A DNA stretch of 64,000 bases from Salinisphaera orenii subsp. orenii MK-B5 (GTDB lineage: Bacteria; Pseudomonadota; Gammaproteobacteria; Nevskiales; Salinisphaeraceae), in assembly GCF_003788635.1 (NCBI RefSeq), contig NZ_AYKH01000001.1:248001-312000 (forward strand), given 5' to 3'. How positions within the stretch are numbered: the stretch's first letter is position 1; every line of letters starts with the position of its first letter. A model generated the notes under the pieces. That model ran no database searches. It saw only the letters and a program-made list of their open reading frames with translations, and was not told where the DNA came from. The position numbers were made by a program, and so were the translations under genes. Positions 52,577 through 61,370 of this stretch are shown one piece after another.

Positions 52577-54187
52577 ATGCATACACTCGCGCGGAAGCTG
52601 GGGCTGAAGACCGATCCGACGATCTTCTTCGCCTCCGCCGGCATCATGGTGGTATTTCTTGCTGCCCTGCTCGTGGCCCCCGGGCCCATCGGCGACGCCT
52701 TCGGCGCCGGCCGGACCTGGATCGTCACCAATCTCGGCTGGTTCTTCATCCTGGGCGTGACCAGCTGGGTCGCCTTCCTGCTCTGGGTCGCACTGAGCCG
52801 CTACGGCGCGATCCGGCTCGGCGGCAACGACGCCAGGCCGGACTACGGCAACATCTCCTGGTTCACCATGCTGTTCGCCGGCGGCATCGGCACGGTACTG
52901 ATGTTCTGGGGCGTGGCCGAACCGATGTCGCACTTCGCGACCCCGCCACGACCGGACGTCGAGCCGTTCTCGGTGCAGGCCGCGGACGATGCGATGGGTT
53001 TCGCGATCTACCATCTGGGTCTGCACACCTGGGCGATCTTCACCCTGCCCGGCCTGGCCTTCGCGTACTTCATCTACCGCTACAAGCTGCCGATGCGTTT
53101 CAGCTCGGTCTTCTACTCGCTGATCGGTGATCGCATCTACGGCCCGATCGGCAAGACGCTGGATATCTTTGCCGTGCTTGGCACCCTGTTCGGTGTCGCC
53201 GTGTCGATCGGTCTGGGCACCCAGCAGATCAACGCCGGCCTGACCGAACTGATGGGCGTGCCCGACAGCGTGACCACTAAGGTGCTGATCATCGCGGCCC
53301 TCACCGCAGTGGCGACCTGCTCGATCGTCGCGGGGCTGGATTCCGGCGTGAAGCTGCTGTCGAACATCAACATCGGCATGGCGGTCGGCCTGATGATCTT
53401 TGTGCTGGTGACAGGCTCGACCGTGTTCCTGCTGCGCGCCATCGTCGAGACCTTCGGGATCTACATCACCAACATCCTGCCGATGGCGTTCTGGAACGAC
53501 GCGCTGGCGGAATACACGCACGAGGAAGGCGGCTGGGGCTGGCAGGGCGGCTGGACCGTCTTCTACTGGGCCTGGACGGTGACCTGGTCGCCGTTCATCG
53601 GCATCTTCGTGGCGCGGATCTCGCGCGGCCGCACGATCCGCGAGTTCGTGCTGGGCGTGCTGTTCGCGCCGTCCGTCTTCACGCTGGTGTGGTTCGCCAT
53701 CTTCGGTTGGTCGGCGATGGAGATCGACGGCATCGGCGCGGACGCCCGCGCCGCCCTTGGCGACGAGGCGGGCCAGATATCGGACGCGGTGGCCAACAGC
53801 ATCCCGCTGGCGATGTTCGCCTTCTTCGAGAATTTCCCGTTCACGACGCTGATCCAGGGCCTCGCGGTGGTGATCGTGGCGATATTCTTCGCCACCTCCT
53901 CGGACTCGGCCTCGCTTGTGGTCGACATGCTCTGCACGGGCGAGCCCGACGCGGGCCCCGTGCACCAGCGCATGTTCTGGGGCATCTCCGAAGGCGTGCT
54001 CGCCGCGATGCTGATCGTGCTCGCCGGCGAGGCCGGACTGACCGCGCTGCAGCAGGTGATCACCGTCATCGGGCTGCCGATCTTCATTCTGGTCTTCGGC
54101 ATGATGTTCGCGCTCATGCGCGGGCTCTCGCAGGAAGATCTCAGCGAGATCACCGTCGGCAAGCCGCCGAGCGTCGAGCAGCTCTAG
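52577..54187 (+). CDS. BCCT-family betaine/carnitine/choline/DMSP transporter
   Basis: A 536-residue membrane protein with about 12 helices and BCCT hallmarks: GVAEPMSHF, a Trp-rich segment (WTVFYWAWTVTWSPFIGIFVA, split at about 325-345), RGRTIREF and SSDSASLVVDML. Substrates are quaternary ammonium compounds and DMSP, used as osmoprotectants or carbon sources. AAGGGAG is the ribosome site. A DMSP lyase gene lies 6.3 kb downstream, but the operons are separate. Confidence 0.93.
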   Translation: MHTLARKLGLKTDPTIFFASAGIMVVFLAALLVAPGPIGDAFGAGRTWIVTNLGWFFILGVTSWVAFLLWVALSRYGAIRLGGNDARPDYGNISWFTMLFAGGIGTVLMFWGVAEPMSHFATPPRPDVEPFSVQAADDAMGFAIYHLGLHTWAIFTLPGLAFAYFIYRYKLPMRFSSVFYSLIGDRIYGPIGKTLDIFAVLGTLFGVAVSIGLGTQQINAGLTELMGVPDSVTTKVLIIAALTAVATCSIVAGLDSGVKLLSNINIGMAVGLMIFVLVTGSTVFLLRAIVETFGIYITNILPMAFWNDALAEYTHEEGGWGWQGGWTVFYWAWTVTWSPFIGIFVARISRGRTIREFVLGVLFAPSVFTLVWFAIFGWSAMEIDGIGADARAALGDEAGQISDAVANSIPLAMFAFFENFPFTTLIQGLAVVIVAIFFATSSDSASLVVDMLCTGEPDAGPVHQRMFWGISEGVLAAMLIVLAGEAGLTALQQVITVIGLPIFILVFGMMFALMRGLSQEDLSEITVGKPPSVEQL

Positions 54188-54197
54188 GCCGGTCGCA

Positions 54198-54233
54198 GCG
54201 GGCGGCGGGCCGTGACGATCGCCCGCCGCCCGC
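54198..54233 (+). terminator. Strong hairpin after the BCCT gene
   Basis: Perfect 13-bp stem GCGGGCGGCGGGC / GCCCGCCGCCCGC, 10-nt loop, 10 bases after the stop; no T-run. Confidence 0.6.
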
Positions 54234-54502
54234 CTGGCGATGGCTTTCACGGCCAGCCACCCCGGAACCCACGGCCCCGGCGTTCTCCCGCACGTCAGAC
54301 CGGGGTACGCCACGCAAGGCATGCGGCCCCGCACCACACGCAAGGCGTAAAAGGCGCAACCGGCCCCTATGCGCCGCCTGAGCGCGGTCGCGCCGGAACT
54401 CGAACCGCGTCGTCATGGCCCGTCGCGCCAAATTTATTTTCATCGACGTGGTCTTGCCGCCGTGAATCGGAATAGACTCGATTAAAACCACAGGAGGTGG
54501 TC

Positions 54503-54643
54503 ATGGCCCGGGTGAATTACACGTTCGAGAAGCAGCAGCGGGCGGCCAACAAGAGCCGTCAGCAGGAAGAAAAGCGCAACAAGCGGCACGAGCGCCGGCA
54601 GAATGCGCGGCACGCGTCCGCCCAGACGGAGGATCTGTCATGA
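54503..54643 (+). CDS. Small basic protein, 46 residues
   Basis: Begins MARVNYTFEKQQRAANKS and is dominated by Lys, Arg, Glu and Gln, a single helix by appearance. CAGGAGGTGG lies at perfect distance before the ATG, a very strong ribosome site. Similar short basic proteins occur in pseudomonads, function unknown. Its stop overlaps the start of the next small gene (ATGA). Confidence 0.75.
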   Translation: MARVNYTFEKQQRAANKSRQQEEKRNKRHERRQNARHASAQTEDLS

Positions 54644-54756
54644 GCAAAGGCATGGACCGCAGGAAGAACGAGAAAAAGAAGCCGACGCGCACGCTCAAGG
54701 AAAAGCGCGCTGCCAAGGCCGCTCGCGACAAGGGGCCGAAGGGGCTGCTCGACTGA
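54640..54756 (+). CDS. Small basic protein, 38 residues, overlapping the preceding gene
   Basis: Starts MSKGMDRRKNEKKKPT, Lys/Arg-rich, ending GPKGLLD. The ATG overlaps the preceding stop in ATGA, so it should be translationally coupled. AGACGGAGG lies ahead as a ribosome site. Related short proteins exist in other gammaproteobacteria; function unknown. Confidence 0.72.
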   Translation: MSKGMDRRKNEKKKPTRTLKEKRAAKAARDKGPKGLLD

Positions 54757-54844
54757 CCGGGCCGCGCTGACCGCGCCGGGGCCGGAACCGCGTCCCGGCG
54801 CCACTGACTGAGCCCTGCGGTCTTCGGGAGCCGGCCCGCGCCTT

Positions 54845-56659
54845 TCAACTCAACGCGACCGGCTCACTGGAACGGACCCAGTCATGAAGCGCCTCGGCGG
54901 TCAACGGCCGGGCGAACAGATAGCCCTGGGCCTGTTCGCAACCCCAGTCGACGAGCAGCCTCAGGGTCGCTTCGTTCTCGACGCCCTCCGCGACGATGCG
55001 GTAATCCAGATCGTGCGCGAGGCGCACGATCGCCCGCGTGAGCACCTGCCCGCGTTCGTCGCTGTCGAGCGTCTGTACGAAGCGGCGGTCGATCTTGATC
55101 TTGCCGGCATTGAGTTTCTGCAGATAGGCCAGGTTGCAGTAGCCGGTACCGAAGTCGTCGATCGCGGTCGTCACGCCGATCGCATGCAGTTGCTCGAGCT
55201 TGGGCACGGCGGCGTCGAGATCGTCGATGAGCGTGCTCTCGGTGAACTCGACCTCGAGACTGTCACCCGGCAGCGCATGCCTGCGCAGATGCGCGTCAAC
55301 GCGTTCGACGATCGCCTCGTCGGCGATGTCGTGGGCGGAGAGATTGACCGCGACCGGCAGCGTGAGCCCGCGCCGGCGCCACGTGGCACTCTGCGCCAGC
55401 GCGGTATCGAGCACCCAGTCGGTGAGCGGCCGCATCAGCGCCGTGCGTTCGGCGGCATCGATGAGCTCCGCCGGGGAGACGAAGCCGAGCGCCGGATGCT
55501 GCCAACGCAGCAGCGCCTCGACGCCGACGCAGTCGCCACTGGCGACGTCGATCTTGGGCTGATATTCCAGATACAGCTCGTCGCCCGCCTCCAGCGCACC
55601 CCGCAGATCGGTCAGCAGTCGAACCCGGCGCTGGCGCCGGGCCTCGCCCGCCGGCTCGTAGTAGCACCAGCAGCAATCACTTTCCCAGGCGTCGTCCGCC
55701 GCCGCCGACGCCCGGCGCAGAATCTCGCTGGCATCGATGTCCGTGTCGTAGCCCGCATCGATTCGGGCGACGCCCATGACCGTATCGGGAGCGAGAAGGA
55801 TGCCGATCTCCGAGTCGAAGGGCTGGCGCAGCGTCTTCATCAACCGATACAGATAGTCGCGAGTACGTTCGTCGGGCTGCTCGCGCAGCAGCACACCGAA
55901 GCGGAACAGACCAATGCGATAGATCGGGTGCTCGTGGCCGAGCGCATAGGCCAGCCGCTCGATGCATTCCGCGATGAAACGCTCCGTATGCTGGTAACCC
56001 AGCACCTGGATCAGGCCGTGCATCTGCCGCGGCATCGCGACATCGACCACGCCCAGCAGCGACGCGTGGGAGTCGCCCGCTGTGGGAGACCGCCGCAACG
56101 CGGTGCCGAGCGTCTCCAGCAGCCGCTGGCGCGTGAAGATCCCGGTCGCGGCATCCAGATAACCCGCCGATTCGCGCATGCGCACCCAGCCGCTCACGAG
56201 CGCGGCCAGATCCACGAGTGTCTGCGTCTGCTCGGCGCCGAAGTCGGGTTGCGGCTCCCGGCTCATCACGCACAGCGTGCCCAGGCTGTAACCGTCGATC
56301 GTGCGAATGGGCGCCCCCGCATAGAAACGGACATGCGGCGGCTGCGCCACGAAGGGATTGTCCGCGAACCGATCGTCGGCAACGAGGTCGGGGACGACCA
56401 TGACCTCATCGGCCTCGATCGCGTGGGCGCAGAAGGAATGGGCACGCGGCGTGCCAAGCAGCTCGACGCCCACACCCGCCTTGAACCACTGCCGGCTCGC
56501 ATCGACCAGGGTGACCAGGCTGACGGGCATATCCAGCAGGCGCGCGGCCAGGCCGGTGGCGCGATCCAGTACCGGATCGCGCGGCGCGTGAATCAGATCG
56601 AGGCGGTGAAGCGCGTTCAACCGCTCCGCTTCGCGCGTGGAAGCGTGTGACGTACTCAT
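54845..56659 (-). CDS. GAF - degenerate GGDEF - EAL c-di-GMP phosphodiesterase
   Basis: A 604-residue protein: GAF domain (about 20-165), a GGDEF-like domain whose active site has become FRFGVLL (so it probably does not make c-di-GMP), and an EAL domain with EALLRW, NLSAHD, EFTEST, DDFGTGY, IKIDRRFV and AEGVEN, the full catalytic set. It should hydrolyse c-di-GMP under control of the GAF ligand. ATG at 56659 is fitting. Confidence 0.9.
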   Translation of the reverse strand: MSTSHASTREAERLNALHRLDLIHAPRDPVLDRATGLAARLLDMPVSLVTLVDASRQWFKAGVGVELLGTPRAHSFCAHAIEADEVMVVPDLVADDRFADNPFVAQPPHVRFYAGAPIRTIDGYSLGTLCVMSREPQPDFGAEQTQTLVDLAALVSGWVRMRESAGYLDAATGIFTRQRLLETLGTALRRSPTAGDSHASLLGVVDVAMPRQMHGLIQVLGYQHTERFIAECIERLAYALGHEHPIYRIGLFRFGVLLREQPDERTRDYLYRLMKTLRQPFDSEIGILLAPDTVMGVARIDAGYDTDIDASEILRRASAAADDAWESDCCWCYYEPAGEARRQRRVRLLTDLRGALEAGDELYLEYQPKIDVASGDCVGVEALLRWQHPALGFVSPAELIDAAERTALMRPLTDWVLDTALAQSATWRRRGLTLPVAVNLSAHDIADEAIVERVDAHLRRHALPGDSLEVEFTESTLIDDLDAAVPKLEQLHAIGVTTAIDDFGTGYCNLAYLQKLNAGKIKIDRRFVQTLDSDERGQVLTRAIVRLAHDLDYRIVAEGVENEATLRLLVDWGCEQAQGYLFARPLTAEALHDWVRSSEPVALS

Positions 56660-57284
56660 GATCGGACCGGTTCGGGGATAGGGTGCCTCGGTAGAATTAC
56701 GGACGCCGCGTTTCTTTCATATTCGGGGGCGGCCTTTCAACCCTGGTGCTAAACGATGTATCGGCGATTCGGCCGCCGACATGACCGGTCCGCAGTATTC
56801 GGCATGCCTCGATATGTCATGTGACGAATCGGATATGCCGCGTATGGGCCCGTACATGAACGAGATGTCGCGCCCGTCCCGCCGCCGGATCACGAGCCGA
56901 ACACCGTGTCCGAGGCTCTGCGCTGAACGGGCAGGCGAAGTTCTCACTGTTTCGCGGGCGGCGATCGGACGCCCCGTCTCCGGCCAGGTCGCGCGCCCGG
57001 TACCCAGGCAGGCCGGCGCGTGCTCGCCAGCGACACGACAGGCCGGACTGCGGGCGCCTTGCCCGCCTGTTGCAAAGGCGGACGCGCATTCGACGTGTGC
57101 CCGCGGTATGCTCTGGCAGGGGTATGGGCCGCGATCGCCCGCCAGGGAGGCGCAGCGTCGGCATGAACACGGCGCCGCGGCCCTGACGGCGCGTGGCGGG
57201 TACGCCAGGGATTCAACGGCCCGGCCGCGCACCGACGAGGCGCGAAGAGCGGGCGCCGACGTGGCGGGATGGACGACTATCGCG
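56660..57284. other. Intergenic region between divergent signalling genes
   Basis: About 625 bases, no supported gene. Holds promoters of both neighbours; not resolved. Confidence 0.5.
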
Positions 57285-58460
57285 ATGAAGACATTCGCCG
57301 ACCGAGTCGGCCATTGGTCTCGCTTCATGCTCGTGGGGCACGCCGAGACCCCGGCCCACCGCATGCATCTGGTGTTTCTGTTCGCGGTGGCGATCGGCTG
57401 CTTCGCCGGCGCGGCCCTCAACTACTTCGGCGCCATCACCCATCTGCTCTACGTCGCCATACTGACAATCTTCGGCCTGGTGGTGCTGGCGATGTGGTGG
57501 CATGCGCGTCGCTACGAACCGGCCCAGCGCATCGCCGTGATTTTCTGCGCGGGCGCGGTGTTCGCGATCCTGCCGTTGAACTGGATCTTCAACCAGGGCC
57601 TGGACGGACCGAGCCTGATGATACTGGTCGTGGTGGCCGGCTATGCCTTCGGTGCCCTGGTGATCCGTCCCTGGCAGCGCGTCCTGCTCATGGCGTGCTT
57701 CGTGATCGTGCCGAGCGCTCTGATCGGCGCCGATTATCTCTGGCCAGACTGGACGCCGGCCTACGCGTCGCGCGAACTCCAGGCGATCGACGCCGCGGTG
57801 ACCTACTACATCTGCGTCGCGCTGCAGTTCGCGTTGATCAGCGGCTTCTTTCGACGCTTTCGCAGCGAACAGCGCCTGATTCAGGAGTACGCCGAGCAGC
57901 TGCGCGAGAGTTCGCGGCTGGACAGCCTCACCGGGCTGCTCAACCACGGCGCCTTCTATTCGGCGCTGGACGCGGCGATCTCGGGCGAGCAGCAGCCGAG
58001 ACACCACTGCGCCCTGGTCTTGTACGATCTCGATCACTTCAAGCGGATCAACGACAGCCGCGGCCATCTCTATGGCGACGAGACGCTGCGCCGGTTCGCG
58101 CGTCTTCTGGAGGATACCGCCCGGACGTTCGGCGCCACCGCCGGACGCTGTGGCGGCGAGGAGTTCGCGGTGCTGCTTCGCCCGGCCTCCTCGTCCACGG
58201 TCCAGGCCATGGACGACGCGCTCCGCGCCCGCTGCGCGGCCCAGCCGCTGGCGCACGGCGTGATCCGCGTCAGCGGCGGCGTGGCCTTTTCCTCCGCGGA
58301 CACGACGATCCGCTGGATGGAGCGGGCCGACGAGGCGCTCTATACCGCCAAGACCCGCGGACGGGATCGAACGCTGTTCGACCCCGTCGCTGCCGCCGAT
58401 CCGGGCGCCATCGCCGAACCGATGCACGAGCTGCAGCGTCGCGTCGCCGCCGGCTCCTGA
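57285..58460 (+). CDS. Membrane diguanylate cyclase without I-site
   Basis: A 391-residue protein: six membrane helices (about 30-195) and a GGDEF domain with LDSLTGLLNHGAFY, FKRINDSRGHLYGDE and active GGEEF in RCGGEEFAVLL. The RxxD inhibitory site five residues before GGEEF is absent, so product inhibition at that site is unlikely. The C-terminus ends shortly after the domain. Its membrane part does not share the motif of the other two cyclases. Confidence 0.9.
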   Translation: MKTFADRVGHWSRFMLVGHAETPAHRMHLVFLFAVAIGCFAGAALNYFGAITHLLYVAILTIFGLVVLAMWWHARRYEPAQRIAVIFCAGAVFAILPLNWIFNQGLDGPSLMILVVVAGYAFGALVIRPWQRVLLMACFVIVPSALIGADYLWPDWTPAYASRELQAIDAAVTYYICVALQFALISGFFRRFRSEQRLIQEYAEQLRESSRLDSLTGLLNHGAFYSALDAAISGEQQPRHHCALVLYDLDHFKRINDSRGHLYGDETLRRFARLLEDTARTFGATAGRCGGEEFAVLLRPASSSTVQAMDDALRARCAAQPLAHGVIRVSGGVAFSSADTTIRWMERADEALYTAKTRGRDRTLFDPVAAADPGAIAEPMHELQRRVAAGS

Positions 58461-58865
58461 GCCGGGGCGCGGGCCGGTCGCGGGCCGGCGCTTGTCGACG
58501 CACAAGGTCTTGGCGCAGCTCGGCGCTCGGCGGAGCAGACCGCCCAATCGAGACCGGCCATACCTCTATCGGCGGCGATAGGATGGCTTACGCACGAGCG
58601 CTCGCGGCCGACGTCGACGACCACCGGCTACGCCGCTATGGTCGGCGGCGGCCTGGCGCGCATTGAACGCCGGCACGACAATGCTTCAGTGAGGCGCCCT
58701 TCACTGCCCCGTCCGGCCGACTGCAAACGTAATCCGCGAGCCCAACGCGCCGCCGCCCTCGGGCCACATGCCCGCAACCAGCGCGGAACGACCCACTCGT
58801 CTTCCGCGCGGCGCCATCCCAAGCGCGGTATGGTAACCCTACGAACGGGTCGGGGGCCCCGAGGG
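58461..58865. other. Intergenic region
   Basis: About 400 bases, GC-rich, with no supported gene. Confidence 0.45.
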
Positions 58866-59966
58866 ATGCCGAGAGCCAGCCGCAAGGCCCACGAAGGCTT
58901 TGAAGCACATCATCGCCGCGCGGTGCTGCAGGTGCTGCTCGTGCTCACCGCCGTCTGCGGTGCCGCGTACGTGGTGATCAACCTGCGCGCGGAACAGTAT
59001 GTGCTGATGGTCATCGAACTGTTGATGACGGTGTTCGCCTGCACGCTTTTATTCGTCATCCGCGGCACCCGCCATCTCAAGGCCTGGACGATCGTCTTCA
59101 TCATCCCCTTCTATTCGGTGATGATGTACGGGTTCTATAGTCCGGAGACCGAAATCACGGTCTTTGGCTGGGTTCTGGTGATACCGCTGCTCGCGCATCT
59201 GCTGCTGGGGCGTCGTCTCGGCGCGGCGGTGTCGGTGTTCTTCGTCGGGGTGGCCGGCGTGCTTTTCCTGTATCGCTTCGGCGGCGACGCGATCGTGCAG
59301 GCACCCGGCTCTATCGCCAACATCGCCATGGCCACCGCGACCGTGTTCGCGCTCTCGCATTTCTACGAGGCCAGCCGCGAGCAGGCCGAACGCCGGCTGT
59401 CGGAGATGGCGATGACGGATTCGCTGACCGGCCTGCCCAATCGCGCGTATCTGGAGCAGCTGTTCGAAGACGAAAAGCAGTGGCATATGACCGCGGGGAC
59501 GCCCTTGTCGCTGCTCATGGTCGATCTCGATTTCTTCAAGCAGGTCAACGATCGTCACGGCCACGACGCCGGCGATGCCGCCCTGCGCGCTATCGCGGGC
59601 GTCATGCGCGACAACCTTCGCGAGCACGACACCGTCGGCCGGCTCGGCGGCGAGGAGTTCGCCATTCTTCTGTCCGACACCGATGTCCATCAGGGGCTGA
59701 TGGTCGCGGAGGGATTGCGCCGCGCAATCGCATCACACGGCTGCCACCACCAGGCGCATATGCTCCGCCTCACGGCCAGCCTCGGCGTGGCGACGCTGTC
59801 CCTGCCGGACGAGACGTTCGCCGACCTGCTGTGCCGCGCCGACCGCTGCCTCTATCGCGCCAAACACGCCGGCCGCAATCGCGTGGTCGCCGACACCACG
59901 ACGGCCGCCCCGAGCGAAACGACGCCGTCGATTCGCCCCAGCAGCGGCGCGACCTCGCCAAAGTGA
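58866..59966 (+). CDS. Membrane diguanylate cyclase with I-site (paralogue of the gene at 36837)
   Basis: A 366-residue protein with six membrane helices and a GGDEF domain: DSLTGLPNRAYLE, FKQVNDRHGHDAGDAAL, active GGEEF (261-265), RxxD (Arg252-Asp255) five residues before it. ATG at 58866 is chosen because the N-terminus MPRAS then aligns with MNRAS of the paralogue and the membrane motifs ITVFGW and HLLLGRR fall at identical positions. An earlier start would add an unmatched extension. Confidence 0.9.
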   Translation: MPRASRKAHEGFEAHHRRAVLQVLLVLTAVCGAAYVVINLRAEQYVLMVIELLMTVFACTLLFVIRGTRHLKAWTIVFIIPFYSVMMYGFYSPETEITVFGWVLVIPLLAHLLLGRRLGAAVSVFFVGVAGVLFLYRFGGDAIVQAPGSIANIAMATATVFALSHFYEASREQAERRLSEMAMTDSLTGLPNRAYLEQLFEDEKQWHMTAGTPLSLLMVDLDFFKQVNDRHGHDAGDAALRAIAGVMRDNLREHDTVGRLGGEEFAILLSDTDVHQGLMVAEGLRRAIASHGCHHQAHMLRLTASLGVATLSLPDETFADLLCRADRCLYRAKHAGRNRVVADTTTAAPSETTPSIRPSSGATSPK

Positions 59967-60446
59967 CCATCGCGCCGTGCCCCGCAGCGAAACCGTGGCG
60001 ACCGTCATTGGCCGCAGGCCATGCGGGCGCGATCAAGCCCGCGACCCGTTGAACGGCGACGGCCGCCCCCGAACCAGAACCATCACGCCGACATATCGTC
60101 GTCTCTTCGATGCAAGACGGCCGCCGTATCCTGCCGGCGCGCTGGAAAACCGACACGGGCCGGCCGGAGCATCCACCCGGCCTCCAGTCGACAAGCTCGT
60201 GGGCGACTGATGACGGACGGTAGACCGCCGACGCATCGTGCGTAGGTCGAACAACGGCCCACGGCATTACCATCTCTCCTCGCGCCACGCGTCGATGACC
60301 GCATGCCCAGCGCACGCGCCGCCGCGGATCGACCGAATCACCGATGTTGTTATAGCCGATGACCGGCCGCATGGCCGCGCCGATCTGCGGCCGGTGCCCT
60401 TGCAATGCACTCGCTGCCATTGACCCCGCCCGGCGCCACGCGGCCA
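59967..60446. other. Intergenic region between convergent genes
   Basis: About 480 bases; nothing supported. Confidence 0.45.
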
Positions 60447-61094
60447 TCAGCTTTTCTTGAACGTCATCTTCTGGTTCGCCAGCCGCTCCGGCGCCCCGCT
60501 CCACGCATAGGCGAGCAGCACCGGCTCGTGGTCGCCGGTGGTGAGGCGATGCCGATGATTCGGCGGGTTATACAAAAGCGACCCGGGGGCATAAACGCCG
60601 ACATCGTTCTCCGAGAGCGTGCCGCTGAGGCAGATATAGGACTCGGTGATGTCGTCGTGGGCGTGCGAGGGATAGGTACAACCGGGCGCGAGCAGCACCA
60701 GACCGAGAATCAGACGTTCGCTGACCACCGGGCCTTTCGGCCCCATCAGCTCCGCGAAGGCATACTTGCCCTGCAGGCTGCGCGGCACCCGGTCGTAGCC
60801 ATAGCGCCAGGCGAGCTGATGCTGCACCCGATCGATGGTGTCCACCAGGGACGCCGTCGGCGTCTGGCGCCCCCGATCGAGCGCGCGCCCGAGCCAGTCG
60901 ACGACCGGCAGCCGAGCGGGCTCGGGCAGCGACACCGCCGGGTCAAGCGCCATCTCCGCGTTCAACTGGTTGCGAACCGCCTTGAGGTGGCTGCGAATCG
61001 GCTTGCTGCCCCCGGCCGAGCCGAACCGATACACCTGGCGGAACTCGTACATCAGGTAGTGCCAGTCGACATGGGCGTGCAACGTGCCTGCCAT
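60447..61094 (-). CDS. dddL: Dimethylsulfoniopropionate (DMSP) lyase, DddL-type cupin
   Basis: A 215-residue cupin. The classical motif is complete: Gly138, His144, His146, Glu151 and Gly158 in GCTYPSHAHDDITE plus SYICLSG, with Tyr153; the second motif has GSLLYNPPNHRHRL with His180 and His182. AYAWSG and QKMTF at the end also match DddL proteins. DddL cleaves DMSP to dimethyl sulfide and acrylate. ATG at 61094 has CGGAG ahead; the longer frame lacks family resemblance. It follows the TRAP transporter genes on the same strand, 276 bases behind dctM. Confidence 0.85.
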   Translation of the reverse strand: MAGTLHAHVDWHYLMYEFRQVYRFGSAGGSKPIRSHLKAVRNQLNAEMALDPAVSLPEPARLPVVDWLGRALDRGRQTPTASLVDTIDRVQHQLAWRYGYDRVPRSLQGKYAFAELMGPKGPVVSERLILGLVLLAPGCTYPSHAHDDITESYICLSGTLSENDVGVYAPGSLLYNPPNHRHRLTTGDHEPVLLAYAWSGAPERLANQKMTFKKS

Positions 61095-61370
61095 GGGCGA
61101 TTCACTCCGGCGTGAACGGCGGTCGATCCAGGGCCGATGATTGTTGCACGGGCATCCGGAGCGCCGGTATCCGTCAACGTACGAAGGCCGAGCGTTCAAT
61201 CGGCGCGACGCACCGCGCCGCGCGTGCCCGCACCGGATCACGCCATCGAGCGCGGCCTCCGGCTCGTCTCGAGCGCGAGGCCGGCCCGTTTTCACCGGCC
61301 GGAGCCGCAGGCCCGAGACGGCGGAATCCCCAGGGCCGGCCATGATCGCGCTTGCCGCCGGGGGCGGCGA

